From positions 1,169,681 through 1,233,680 of the forward strand of contig CAXIPT010000001.1 of the NCBI GenBank assembly GCA_964030475.1: a stretch of DNA of 64,000 nt, read 5' to 3'. Of this stretch, positions 9,742 to 19,977 are shown piece after piece. The stretch comes from Tethya wilhelma. Its lineage: Eukaryota; Porifera; Demospongiae; Tethyida; Tethyidae. How positions within the stretch are numbered: the stretch's first letter is position 1; the number at the start of each line of letters is the position of its first letter. Under the pieces are notes generated by a model. The model made no database searches and had not been told where the DNA came from. It worked only from the letters and a program-made list of their open reading frames with translations. Both the position numbers and the translations under genes were made by a program.

Positions 9742-11616
9742 GTGGAAAATGGGTGTATAAGAGCAATATGTCAGCTGATGATTTTTTTTCTTGTTTCTCG
9801 TATAGCTATCATGATAGCATTATGTAGGGGAAAGGTGGAGGCGAGCTATCCTCCTTTGTCTGGCCGTGTCATGAAGGCCAAATCAAACTCATTGGGCTAC
9901 GTGCCCCCACTTCGTAGAAGTGTTTACAAGGATTATACTGCAGAGAGTTTGAAGTCGGCTATAAAAGCTGTAGCCAATGATGGTCATAGTATTCGCAGAG
10001 CTGCTGAAGAATATCAAGTTCCAAAATCCACCCTTGGAGACCATGTGAAGGGTAGGGTTTTAGCTGGTGCTGTTGGAGGCCGTCAACGGTATTTGAATGA
10101 GACCGAAGAACAAATGTTGGTTGATTTCCTTATCAAAAGTGCTGAACTGGGTTTTCCAAGGAGTAGAAAGGAAGTAATTGGGATGGTTCAGAACGCTTGC
10201 GATTATAAAGGACTTGGTGTGTCCGTATCCCATGGGTGGTGGGAAAGTTTTTGTAAAAGAAACCAAGGCCTCTCTTTGAGGGTTGCTTCAGCTTTGTCAA
10301 GAGCTAGGTACCAAGGTAGTAACAGAGAAGCCCTGGAAGCATACTTCGACACACTTGAAGAAACACTAACTGAAAATGATCTTTTGGATAAACCTTGTCG
10401 GATTTTCAACATGGACGAATCAGGGTTACCTCTGGTATCTAAACCACCCAAATTACTGTGTAAAACAGGCACAAGAGCATTTAACTCTGTAACTGGGGGT
10501 GACAAGTCACACATTACAGTTGTTGGGTGTGTTAGTGCTGGAGGGTATTGCTTACCACCCATGGTAATTTATGACCGTAAGACACTTCAGGAAGATATGG
10601 TAAAAGGAGAAATCGGAGGCACACTCTACGGATTATCCAGCAAAGGTTGGATAGATGAAGAATTGTTTCGAAACTGGTTTCAGAATCATTTTCTTCGTTA
10701 CATTCCTCCAGACAGACCTGTAATCTTATTGATGGATGGGCATAGCACTCACTATTCTCCCCAAACCATGTTGCTTGCTGCAAAGGAGGGAGTGGTGCTA
10801 TTCACACTCCCTCCTAACACTACCCACCTGACACAGCCCCTTGACAGGGGCTGTTTCAGTCCATTGAAGTCTGCATGGAGGCAGATTTCTCATGAGTTCA
10901 CCGTCAAAACTGGTAAGGCAGTTACTAGGTATACATTTTCAGAACTGTTTGCTAAAGCGTGGATGAATTCCATGACTATGTCAAATATAATTTCTGGATT
11001 CCGATGTTGTGGAGTGTATCCAGTTGACCGCTCAAAGTTGATTCCAGTCCAGGAAGACGACAGTAACCAAAAGTCTCTTCGTGACCTATATGGCGTGTAT
11101 GTACCTCTCTTGTCACCTTCACGTCGAAGTGGAGATACATGTGTCCAAACAAATCCTGCTCCGACTTTCAATCTTGAGGAGATTGACGAATTTTTGATGG
11201 AACCTGATAATCAAGAAGAAACAGGAGGCAGTGATGATGTGAGAAAATTTAGACAAATGTATCTGCCTAGTAACATTGAGTGCTCATCTATTAGAAGTGT
11301 AAACTTGCCTTACATTCATTCTCCTGTGAAAAGAGACAAAGGCAGTCTTCTTGTTGGAGCTATTACTGTTGCCACTACCAAGCCAGTGAGTGAACTTCAG
11401 CGGGTTTTTAAAGATCAACCTAAAGTCCCAAAAAGGTGTCCTCAGATTAATGCTGAAAAATCCTCACGTGTATTGACCAGTTCTGAAAGCATAAAAATAT
11501 TGCAAGAGAAGCTGAAGAAAAAAGAAGAGAAGCAGAAAGTAAAAGAAGAAAAGCAAAAGAAGAAAGAAGAAAGAAGCAAACAAAAGAAAAGTCAACCATC
11601 CTCAACAAGTATATGA
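9742..11616 (+). CDS. pogo/Tigger-type DDE transposase
   Basis: A 624-codon open frame. A Psq-type helix-turn-helix lies at about residues 55-95 (YTAESLKSAIKAV; IRRAAEEYQVPKSTL), a CENP-B-like DNA-binding domain at about 110-190, and a DDE_1 catalytic core from about 215. The acidic residues are visible in NMDESG, in LLMDGHSTHY and in HLTQPLDRG, the last two 35 residues apart. The C-terminus is a lysine/glutamate-rich coiled coil (KKKEEKQKVKEEKQ). The enzyme would cut and rejoin the transposon at TA sites. The frame has no breaks, so this copy could be active. The first ~30 codons look non-coding; copy A suggests a start near the VEASYPP segment or at MKAKSNS (around 9870). A cryptic donor near the stop (A|GTATAT at 11608) could splice it in phase to the exon at 12311. 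Confidence 0.92.
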   Translation: MENGCIRAICQLMIFFLVSRIAIMIALCRGKVEASYPPLSGRVMKAKSNSLGYVPPLRRSVYKDYTAESLKSAIKAVANDGHSIRRAAEEYQVPKSTLGDHVKGRVLAGAVGGRQRYLNETEEQMLVDFLIKSAELGFPRSRKEVIGMVQNACDYKGLGVSVSHGWWESFCKRNQGLSLRVASALSRARYQGSNREALEAYFDTLEETLTENDLLDKPCRIFNMDESGLPLVSKPPKLLCKTGTRAFNSVTGGDKSHITVVGCVSAGGYCLPPMVIYDRKTLQEDMVKGEIGGTLYGLSSKGWIDEELFRNWFQNHFLRYIPPDRPVILLMDGHSTHYSPQTMLLAAKEGVVLFTLPPNTTHLTQPLDRGCFSPLKSAWRQISHEFTVKTGKAVTRYTFSELFAKAWMNSMTMSNIISGFRCCGVYPVDRSKLIPVQEDDSNQKSLRDLYGVYVPLLSPSRRSGDTCVQTNPAPTFNLEEIDEFLMEPDNQEETGGSDDVRKFRQMYLPSNIECSSIRSVNLPYIHSPVKRDKGSLLVGAITVATTKPVSELQRVFKDQPKVPKRCPQINAEKSSRVLTSSESIKILQEKLKKKEEKQKVKEEKQKKKEERSKQKKSQPSSTSI

Positions 11617-11620
11617 ATAC

Positions 11621-12310
11621 TATCATATGTACACACTGTTTGCGCATCATTGGCCAAATTGCCCTGGAATTCCAGGGTGGGAACTATCAACAAACGTCTA
11701 CTTTAACATCGTTTTTCGATTAATGTACGTTCCTTAACCTCCAAGTGATCTACAGGGATAGTATATCTAGCCAAAATTTTTAGTTAAGAGTAGATTGCTA
11801 AATGTATTTCTACCTATCTATCACTTTGAATTAGTCTTTGTGAAAGCACAGACACTTGCCACTGACAATTTTCCAACTTTGTCAAGCTTGCTAATCTTCT
11901 TGATCTAACTAGGTATTACTAGATTAGTTGTTGGCTACAACTTTTTAAGTCTGAGAATGCCTTCAAATGCTCCCCAAAACTAGTTAAGCATTCGATATAA
12001 TGTCATCCATGAACACACGCACAAATCTTCTCAAAATCACAGCAATAATTATACGCATGCACAAACAGTGTGTATACCAGGCCCCAAAAGGACCTGGGGA
12101 TGAAGCTACTTTGTCATGTGCAGAGGTGGTACAACACGCGAGTGTCAATTAGCGCATTCCAATCACGTGACCACTATAGTTTGGTATTTGATTTGGTCAT
12201 GTGCACCTACCATGCTGAGTCAGCAAAAGCATTGAATTGACACTCGTGTGTCGTACCTCCTCTGTGTCATGTGTGTGTTTCATAATTTTCTATATACATG
12301 ATTTCTTTAG
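11621..12310. other. Spacer or intron between transposase and protease exons
   Basis: No open frame is supported. The interval contains a short hairpin element at about 12113-12272 and otherwise AT-rich sequence. It ends with a TTTAG acceptor at 12306-12310. Confidence 0.4.
12113..12272. repeat. Short inverted repeat element (about 160 bp)
   Basis: Arms of about 38 bp face each other: GTCATGTGCAGAGG...GAGTGTCAATT on the left and AATTGACACTCG...CCTCTGTGTCATG on the right, with a few mismatches. The loop is about 80 bp. This is the form of a small MITE or a foldback. No target duplication is evident. Confidence 0.6.
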
Positions 12311-13289
12311 AAAAGAAAGTTTCTTCAGGTAAAAGTGTATCATGCTCCAGCAGCAGTACTCCAGGTAGGCATACATTGATACTGCATAATTATGTGTTTG
12401 AGTAATATGTGTTTCATTTTCATTAATATTTATATATAGATTTCCCTGATATCCAAGATGAGAGTTTTGCCTTTGACGTCTCTAGTAGCTACCAGCTTGA
12501 CTTCCCGTTTGAGCCCGAAGTTCCAGAACTTCAGTCTTGGATAGCTAAGCTAGGGCTTACAGAGGCTGACAAACAGATTCTTTCAAGTGAAAGGTGGCTC
12601 AATGCAAATATTGTTTCGGCAGGGCTAAAGCTACTGAAAAGCACCTTCCCTCAACAAAATGGTCTGCAGGATACATGCTATCTTTACTACAAGCAGCAGT
12701 GGAATTCTAGCTCTGATTGCTTTGTTCAGATATTATTTGTTGATGGAAATCATTGGGCTTGTGTAAGCAACAAACTTACCACCAACCAGTCTATCGAACT
12801 GTTCGATTCTCTTCATACTCTTCCTGTCGAAGATGGTGAAATCGCTTATCAAGTCGCATGTATTGTTGCTACCAACAAACCTAGTTTGGACATAGATGTT
12901 GTTAATGTAACTTGCCAAAGAGGAAGCAATGATTGTGGGCTATTTGCACTTGCTTATGCGTTTGACTTATGTGCTGGTAATGATCCTTTTGAAGTTATTT
13001 ATGATCAAGACCGACTACGAAGTCACTTGATATCTTGTTTCGAAAATGACGCATTTGTTACTTTCCCAAAACTATCACAGCCATGTCATGCTCCAAAGAG
13101 AAGATTGCTTTCGTGCCACACAATTGGTATCTATTGCCACTGCAGAAAACCAGAAAAACCACCGATGGTTTCATGTGATAATTGTCTAGAATGGTTCCAC
13201 GATACATGTGAAACGATTTCAGCAGAAGTTTTTAGTACTCCAAATGTTTGCTGGCTGTGCACTTCTTGTAAGGCTGTCACAGAGTCTCA

Positions 13290-13291
<2 letters not shown>
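12311..13291 (+). CDS. Ulp1-like cysteine protease plus PHD finger, two exons
   Basis: Two phase-1 exons, 12311-12364 and 12440-13291, join in frame across GTAGGC and a TATATAG acceptor. The main exon encodes a C48 (Ulp1/SENP-type) protease: histidine in GNHWACVSN, aspartate in ELFDSL, and the glutamine and cysteine of QRGSNDCGLFALAYA. A Ser-rich linker precedes it. At about 13132-13270 a PHD zinc finger follows (YCHCRKP, CDNCLEWFHDTC, CWLCTSC), with the C4-H-C3 spacing of a chromatin reader. Such proteases usually cut SUMO/ubiquitin-like tails (family knowledge), but in transposons their substrate is unknown. The exon ends CAAG|GTGTGTG, with the donor inside a (TG)n run, and the next true exon is lost behind the N at 13372. 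It lies downstream of the transposase in the same direction and may be part of TE1. Confidence 0.82.
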
Positions 13292-13371
<80 letters not shown>

Positions 13372-13372
13372 N
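13292..13372. repeat. (TG)n microsatellite and assembly gap
   Basis: A TG run of about 78 bp is followed by TT and one N at 13372. The protein content changes from transposon-type protease/PHD to an NLR piece across it, so the join is suspect. Confidence 0.85.
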
Positions 13373-13413
13373 CACTAAGCTCATTAAAGGTACTTTCCTT
13401 TCCCATTGCACAG

Positions 13414-13613
13414 TGCTGGTAGCTAGTCGTCCTTCTGCAACTGCTGATCTGTATAAAGTCCGTCCTAAAATGAATAAAGAAATTGAAGTGATTGGCTTTA
13501 CTCAAGAACATATTGAACAATATGTAGAAGCTTTCTTTTCTTCCCAACCTAACGTATTAGCCAACTTTTTGGTGTACATATCTACATATCCAGTGATTAG
13601 AAGCTTACCCTGA
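13414..13613 (+). pseudogene. NACHT-domain fragment (NLR-like)
   Basis: The exon starts after a CCATTGCACAG acceptor in phase 1. It encodes VASRPSA, then IEVIGFTQEHIEQYV, then FLVYISTYPVIRSLP and a stop. This order (SRP strand, GFT/E-x-x-I-x-x-Y helix, YP-x-I) is typical of the C-terminal part of NACHT NTPase domains in NLR immune receptors, a family greatly expanded in sponges (family knowledge). The P-loop and Walker B parts are absent, as are the LRRs. The sequence breaks off where members normally continue with a YIPLN-like strand, and a different domain begins, so this is a remnant. Confidence 0.65.
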
Positions 13614-13819
13614 GAGTGTTCGAAAAAATGCTTCATTTTTCTTAAGGCCAAACAAATTTTACAAGGGTTATGGTGCTTTTGAGAGTATCACCCAGCCCAA
13701 TTACTTCCTACGTCACAAAAACAGTCGTATCCGAATGGATCCGTTGGATGATACTGATCTTTTCAAGAAAGATGCTAGTTTTGATGGGATCACAGTAATC
13801 AAGCCTGACTCAGAATAGA
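13595..13819 (+). pseudogene. AbfB-type (CBM42-like) domain fragment
   Basis: In the +1 frame relative to the NACHT piece the sequence reads through KNASFFLRPNKF, then GAFESITQPNYFLRHKN, then LFKKDASFDG, and stops at TAG (about 13817). The pattern FES...PNYFLRH...DASF is that of the AbfB (arabinofuranosidase B, beta-trefoil) sugar-binding domain. Only about one and a half trefoil units are present. The frame is closed upstream by a TGA near 13593. It may be the last exon of a lost gene or a pseudogene. Confidence 0.55.
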
Positions 13820-14209
13820 ACAATTATCAGAATATTGATAAAAAAAGAAACAGTTAAGTTGTCGTAATAGCTACATTTATAATTTTTGTAAGCACAATTC
13901 CCTCGGACTTAGAAACATTTAAATTGTTTCTACTCTTCAGTTTATCAAAAATTAATGATAATTATTATAACTTGAGACTGATGATACATAATTAATGCAT
14001 GCGGCAACCATGTATGCACTGTGTAAAGACTGACGAAAATTTTTACCACTTTTTAACATTAAGTTGCTATTTGGCGGTACTAAGTCTCATCTACCAATCC
14101 ACCAAATTTAATTCCCTGCCAAATTTTCCAGCTATAGGGTACCTTATAATGTAAATTAAAATCCGCTAATATTTAGCGCGCATGCTTAGTTATAGCATTC
14201 GTCTTGCAG
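13820..14209. other. Intergenic, nothing seen
   Basis: AT-rich sequence without open frames, repeats or motifs that can be supported. Confidence 0.4.
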
Positions 14210-14311
14210 AGTCTGACGGAGAGAGTGAGTCCGTTCTTCCTCGTAGAAGTAAGAAGACTACTACAGTGTCACGAGGTGTGTTTCTTCTTTGTGTGTATGT
14301 GTGTGTGTGTG

Positions 14312-14351
<40 letters not shown>

Positions 14352-14570
14352 TGATCTAATTATGGCATTTGTCTTGCAGAGTCTGACGGAGAGAGTGAGT
14401 CCGTTCTTCCTAGTAGAAGTAAGAAGACTACTACAGTGTCACGAGGTGTTTCTTCTGTGTGTGTGTGTGTGTATGTGTGTGCTCTAGTTATAGCATTCGT
14501 CTTGCAGAGTCTGACAGAGAGAGTGAGTCCATTCTTCCTCGTAGTAGGAAGACTACTACAGTGTCACAAG
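14210..14570 (+). CDS. Micro-exon array, three exons
   Basis: Exons at 14210-14275 (66 nt), 14380-14445 (66 nt) and 14508-14570 (63 nt), each after GTCTTGCAG and before GTGT. All are phase 1 to phase 1. The units start ESDGESES or ESDRESES and end KKTTTVSR or RKTTTVSQ. The introns are GT microsatellite followed by a conserved tail around CTCTAGTTATAGCATT. The array is cut on the right by the N at 14589, beyond which a minus-strand exon begins. Confidence 0.7.
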
Positions 14571-14589
14571 GTGTGTTTCTTCTTTGTGN

Positions 14590-14702
14590 TTCCTTGAGAG
14601 GTTGGGCATCGACTTCGGCACTGGCCCTAGGCTTGTGAGCTTTGATGATTGTCTTCCTTTCACTTTCCATGTACATAGGCTCCTCTACTGGAATGGCTAC
14701 AG
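14590..14702 (-). CDS. Linker exon of a second Death-domain gene copy (partial)
   Basis: A minus-strand exon after a TTACATACAG acceptor, phase 1, reads AVAIPVEEP, then MESERKTIIKAHKP, then DAQPLK, and runs into the N at 14589 without a donor. It resembles the linker exon at 17806-17895 in having an (M)ES/STERKT motif and a proline-lysine end, so it probably holds the same place, between Death domain and micro-exons, in a paralogue. Its own Death exon is not present in the window. Confidence 0.5.
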
Positions 14703-15584
14703 CTGTATGTAAACAAAGCAAAATGTAAATACAATGTTATTCAAAAAAAAGTAAAAGGATTAACGGGTTATAAATATTATAGACTTTTTGATTAATTTTG
14801 CATGTGTTTAGTGAATGACAATCTTATGTGATGAAATCATGATGGCTCATTGCTATGTAGTATAAAATTAATGTTAGTTATTTCTGAGCTTGTCATAATA
14901 ACGAGTAAAATACAAGATGTTGGGTCCAATAAATAAATGAATATTAATTTTAGTGATACTTACAGGAGTATGACTGAATAGAACTGTTTTAAAGGTTGGG
15001 GAGGGTGGCTGATTTGTATGAGTTATTGGATGTCGTCAAAGACACTGTGAAACCCAATCTTTGACGAGATCAAAAAAATTACCAACAGTCATTGCTGTAG
15101 GCATCGTTCAATGCTCATTTATTTATTTACTTATATTCATTTATTCATAATGTCATCTTCCAGTATCACATCATTTAAACCAACTGGTTTTTCATCATTC
15201 AATCATAACTGATAAAAGTTCCCAGACCAAAACGTCTTGACAATGTTACAGTATTTCTAGGAATTTGTTTGCTATAAAAGCTCACTAATAGCTAAATGAA
15301 AAATCTTATGTAATATTCAGGGATATTCTATATTTTGTTTATATACTTTTTAAAGTTGTGTATGTGCTATGCATGGATAAAGAATTAAGGCAGGTCTAGA
15401 TCTGATATGTACAACCTGACACATGCACTATATATAACATTATAACGTTTGATTGTCTTAATACCCAAAAAGAGCCAAACCATATATTATGTACCACTTG
15501 AGAACAATCTTTATTATAAGAATTAAATTAGCAGAAAACAATGATTTACACATGCATGAGTTACTGTACTCATCTACATATATA
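14703..15584. other. Intergenic, nothing seen
   Basis: AT-rich, many stops on both strands, no repeat that recurs elsewhere in the window. Confidence 0.35.
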
Positions 15585-16620
15585 CAAGTAGTAAAAATTT
15601 CAAAAAAATAAGCAGTGTAGGAATGGGCAGTGCATTAAAAAGTATTGGAACAAGGAATGGTCCCAATTTCGGCACATGACTACTTCATTTTCATTTTTAT
15701 CCCTCATGCATAGCTATTATTGTCGTAAATGGTTCAAAGAATGATCTGTACTTGAATAGCTTATCAGTATCACATTAATTTTTATCACATGGTTCAAATT
15801 CCTGCCAATCTTATCACTTGGCTAAAAAGTGGAATAAAGTATAGCATGCATGATTAGATTAATACCAGCCAAGACTTGGGCACAAAAATGAAGTAGTCAT
15901 GTGCCGAAATTGGGACCATTCCTTGTTCCAATACTTTTTAATGCACTGCCCATTCCTACACTGCTTATTTTTTTGAAATTTTTACTACTTGTTCATTCAC
16001 TTTTTTCAACACTACAGTGAAGAGACTATCAGAGACTGGTTAGTCCCTATAAAAAGCTTGAGTTATCTGAGAAGCAACTATATACATTGGCTGCTAGAGC
16101 AGCTTATGCGCATGCGCGTTTAATGCCACGTGCATGGATGACCTTTGAACTCTACCTACAAGAAGATGGCTACATTGAAGTGCACGAATTTATACTCTAA
16201 GTTTCAAAGCTTTCTAGTTTTTGTTTAGGCTTATTTGTGATGAAAACGAGTATCAAGGAATGTAGTACCTATATATGAAAAGGAGTTACTTTGTGCTGTC
16301 AAAGTTGGCTCAACACTTTCTGGTTCTCTGGAAATGCTTTTCAAGTAAGTCAGTTAGAAAGTACGTAAGTACGTAAGTACGTACGTTAGCAGAACAAAAA
16401 TGGCACTATTGTGGCTTCCCACTAGCTCTCTCTACGAGTGCTGACGAAAGGTTCTGTGAGTTTTAGGCCTTGCATACAATTGGTAATCTGTCAGTGAGAG
16501 ACTGTGAGCAAGTTTGAAGACTCAATTTTGTTTTGTTAGATTTTTATGATCATAAACATTTTGTATTGTGCCTATGGGACATTCGGCCCATTCCTACTAT
16601 ACGTACTACCGTACGTATGA
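15585..16620 (+). mobile_element. TE2 copy 1, non-autonomous element (1.04 kb)
   Basis: Bounded by CAAGTAGTAAAAATTTC on the left and TACCGTACGTATGA on the right, with A before and T after. Inside, a ~105-bp arm at 15585-15692 is repeated in inverse order at about 15886-15990. Just before the right end lies a perfect hairpin, ATACGTAC-tacc-GTACGTAT. No coding frame. Related copies lie at 21358, 28541 (partial) and 30791 (reverse). Confidence 0.85.
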
Positions 16621-16733
16621 TACACACACTCATACATTTGCATGCACACACACAGTTGTCAATGATATAGAACTATCATATTCATTGTGATATATGATTA
16701 TCTCCCCCTCCCCCCTCCACATACCCACCTACC

Positions 16734-16808
16734 AGCACACACACACATACACACACACACACACCTACCAACACACACACATACACACACACACACACAC
16801 CTACCAAC

Positions 16809-16845
<37 letters not shown>

Positions 16846-16850
16846 TCACA
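16734..16850. repeat. Compound (AC)n / ACCTACCA microsatellite
   Basis: Runs of AC are separated by CCTACCA and AT interruptions. No gene overlaps. The open frames reading T-H-T-H in this place are repeat artefacts. Confidence 0.9.
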
Positions 16851-17106
16851 CATACTCTTCGCTCATCACTATCATGAGTGGCATTACTTCAAGTGAAGAG
16901 CATAAGGGGTGCATAATGCAAGTGTTTTGTTGGAAGTTTACAATATAACTTTTTTAAAAGTAATTCACATGCTATTAAGTCAATAGAACTGTAATACTAT
17001 ATTCCATTAGTAACATAAAAACACATATTAATAAACTTGTTGAACTAACTGTTTCTTAGCCTGGCAACTTAAAAACACACACATGTACACATGCACACTT
17101 ACAGCA

Positions 17107-17153
<47 letters not shown>

Positions 17154-17155
<2 letters not shown>

Positions 17156-17393
17156 CGTGACACTGTAGTAGTCTTCTTACTTCTACTAGGAAGAACGGAC
17201 TCACTCTCTCCGTCAGACTCTGCAAGACGAATGCTATCACTAGAGCACACACATACACACACAGAAGAAACACACCTCGTGACACTGTAGTAGTCTTCTT
17301 ACATCTACGAGGAAGAACGAACCCTGCAAGACAAATGCTATAACTAGAGCACTCACTCACTCACTCACTCACTCACTCACTCACTCACTCACT

Positions 17394-17439
<46 letters not shown>

Positions 17440-17661
17440 AGAAACACACCTTGTGTCACTGAAGTAGTCTTCTTATCTCTACGAGGAAGAACGGACTTAC
17501 TCTCTCCATCAGACTCTGCAAGACGAATGCTATAACTAGAGCACACACACGCACAGAAGAAACACACCTTGTGTCACTGAAGTAGTCTTCCTACTTCTAC
17601 GAGGAAGAATGGACTCACTCTCTCCGTCAGACTCTGCAAGACAAATGCTATAACTAGAGCA

Positions 17662-17718
<57 letters not shown>

Positions 17719-19816
17719 ACACACACACACAATACATTCTTATATTAAACCATAGAGTGTATAGTATATTTCCCCTCCCCCATGCAGTAATATTGAATTT
17801 TTTACCTGGCTTGGCAGATGCCATTGGTTGTTCTGAACCAGAGCTTTGCTCATTGGATGTTTTCCTTTCAGTGGATGTTAGTACTGTAGCTCCACCTATG
17901 CACAAACAATGTTATTAATTTATAATTATGAATCAAATTCAAACTCAATGTAGTCCAATTACACAACTTAGTTATTGTTAACTTTGATTGTGTATTCATG
18001 ATTGACTGTGAATGACAGAATTATATTAATTGTCAATGATATTCATGTATTGTTTTTACAGGTGTATACATGCATGCCACCTCTAAATCATAGAAGTTTT
18101 TTTGCTGAGTGTGCACCATTTTGTATTTTAATATTTCTTTTGATCCATCAGCCTGTATGTAATAATTTTATTATAACACACAAGCTTATAAATTTATATA
18201 CTGTAACAATGTAATGTCACCAATGTGCAACACAATAATATATAGGTTTATGTAAATACTAGAAACTATCCATAACTGGAAAAGGGGCAAGCGACATATT
18301 TATGCTTACTTGTGTCTATGGTTTATAAACAGCCTAGCTGGCAATCTGGTGCATGCACATGATCAGCTCTCATTGTGAAGTAATGTGGTCACCTGATACT
18401 AGGTTATAAGACTTAGTAAAGATGCACTTATTTTGCATACCTCTCACAATACAATCAGTTCATGCATAATCAATTTTATGTAGTTTTATATAGCATCTGT
18501 TTACTCAGTTGGAAACCACATATGCATTAGTCCACATAACTTTGTCATGCACCAATTGTTAAGTTTAGATCTGATTATCACTTGATTGATGGTAATGGCA
18601 TGCCTTTTGCGGCAAGTAAATTTTGAGCATTTTTCAGATTTTAGGGTGAATCCTGAAAATAAAAGCAGCAAATTGGATGAAAAGCTGGCAATCTTTGGAG
18701 ATTTAGATAAATCCACAAAATTTATAATTTTTGCAAATTTGCGAAATTGTTTCCTTGAATAAATGCCCTAAACATATCTCTGCTTACTCAGCTGAAAACC
18801 ATGTATTTTAATTAACCATATTCATTACTTCTGAGGTTTAGATATGGTCATGATTGCTTTCTAATCATCTAACTGACTACACCACTGGCAGCTGCTACAA
18901 GCTAACTTATTATTTTTTTTTAATAATAAAATATTTACACGACCTAAACTAAATTAAAGGTATAATGTATGCTTATAATATTATAATTATAGTCAAATAG
19001 AAGTTAAATGTATGACTCATATAAAAATCATAAATATTATGATAAAAGAAAAACATTATGAATATATATGTGACATTACTTTATGGGCGGAAGGCACAAA
19101 TTATCACGTGATCAATCTTATAGGTGGACTAACCATGAACATACCTGTACACTTTTCTTTTGTAATCTTCCCAGCAACACCATTTTGACCCATTTTCTTC
19201 AGCTTTTCGGCTAGCACTTCCCAAGTTAGTATGTCTCCACTCTTCACCGTCACATTGCCCTCCTTTCGTAGCCAAGCTCTCACCATATCATCAGGCAGGG
19301 TTTGCATATTGTTAACAGAAAAAGCATCCAAGCCCAGAAGACTGCCGAGCTGCTTAACCTGATTGATATCAAGTGGCCTCAAGTAGAGAACAACCTCAAA
19401 GAAATCATCAGCTTCATCTTTATAAACAAAACAATGATAAGAAGTTATTAAAATACTGGGTGAAGTATATCTAAACAACACAGAATCTGATCTGATATGA
19501 ACCACCGAACCAAATCTATCTGCAGGTTGTCCAATCCCCATATATCAGTGTGACTACATAGCTAGCTATATCCATAGGTTTCCTTTGCTGATTGCGTACA
19601 AATTCATACAAACTACTTGAGTATTGATTAAAAAATCAGTAGTACAAGACGGAGACACTACTATTGTACTCTGTCGGTCAAAACTTAGAGTAGATTCTAG
19701 TAAACAATACTCACTCAATGCTTTGTGGTTGACCAAATTCACTATGAAGCTAAATGTTGAATTACTTAACTTTTAGTTCTGCAGGCATAATGCTTACCTA
19801 TGATATGAACGGCCAT
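17154..19816 (-). CDS. Death-domain protein with micro-exon tail, 5' part of gene
   Basis: Minus-strand model, all phase 1 junctions: 19798-19816 (ATG, six codons), 19145-19417 (273 nt), 17806-17895 (90 nt), then micro-exons 17568-17633, 17450-17515, 17276-17323 and 17154-17219 (66, 66, 48, 66 nt). The 273-nt exon encodes a Death-fold domain: VKQLGSLLGLDAF, an RAWLRKEGN turn, and the signature TWEVLAEKLKKMGQNGVAGKI-like helix pair (W..LA..L...G..G.A..I). Death domains mediate homotypic assembly in NF-kB and cell-death signalling (family knowledge). The linker is Ser/Thr-rich. The micro-exons add basic-acidic repeats ending KKTT(T/S)V(S/T)(R/Q). The 3' end is not in this stretch; the copy at 26415-27667 shows how such a gene ends. 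NACHT is not connected to it here. Confidence 0.72.
17360..17434. repeat. (ACTC)n and (CA)n tract in a micro-exon intron
   Basis: Tetranucleotide ACTC repeats pass into a CA run. The same compound tract, as AGTG and GT, occurs in the other arrays at 26650-26690 and 26970-27000, so it was copied along with the exons. Confidence 0.85.
17896..19144. other. Intron of the Death-domain gene
   Basis: Between the donor at 19144 and the acceptor at 17896. No nested gene or recurrent repeat was recognised. Confidence 0.5.
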
Positions 19817-19977
19817 ATTGGTTCAATTCTTGAAAGATTCTCCAAACAAACAAGGAAAATTAGCAAAATTAATTGTGTAATCTGAGGGCGTTATTAGTGA
19901 TGTCATGAATACGCGCGGTAATTTTATATATTACGTGCAACGTTAGCAAATTGGTCATCACGCGCATGCGTATAGCT

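Larger units (their letters stand above)
7674..11620 (+). mobile_element. TE1 copy B, pogo-like DNA transposon with intact transposase
   Basis: The left end is exact: a TA target dinucleotide (7672-7673) followed by GAGTAAGCCACCGATG, identical to the ends of copies A (3217) and C (28538). A leader of about 2 kb holds the conserved small ORF at 8297-8611 and another at 9112-9312, and then the transposase. The right end is not found: no inverted copy of the terminal sequence occurs between 11617 and the N at 13372. The element may extend through the protease/PHD exons to 13291. Confidence 0.8.

Noticed and set aside
15585..16620. Canonical Helitron
   Set aside because: Although insertion is between A and T without duplication, the 3' CTRR end is absent and the hairpin is at the opposite end; left as an unassigned family.
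17028..17740. CRISPR-like array of repeats with spacers
   Set aside because: The units have splice sites and reading frame, the spacers are microsatellites, and the genome is animal; this is an exon array.
13414..19816. One NLR gene joining the Death domain, micro-exons and NACHT piece
   Set aside because: The NACHT piece is on the plus strand and the Death gene on the minus strand, gaps lie between them, and the array at 26415-27667 ends in its own stop codon.
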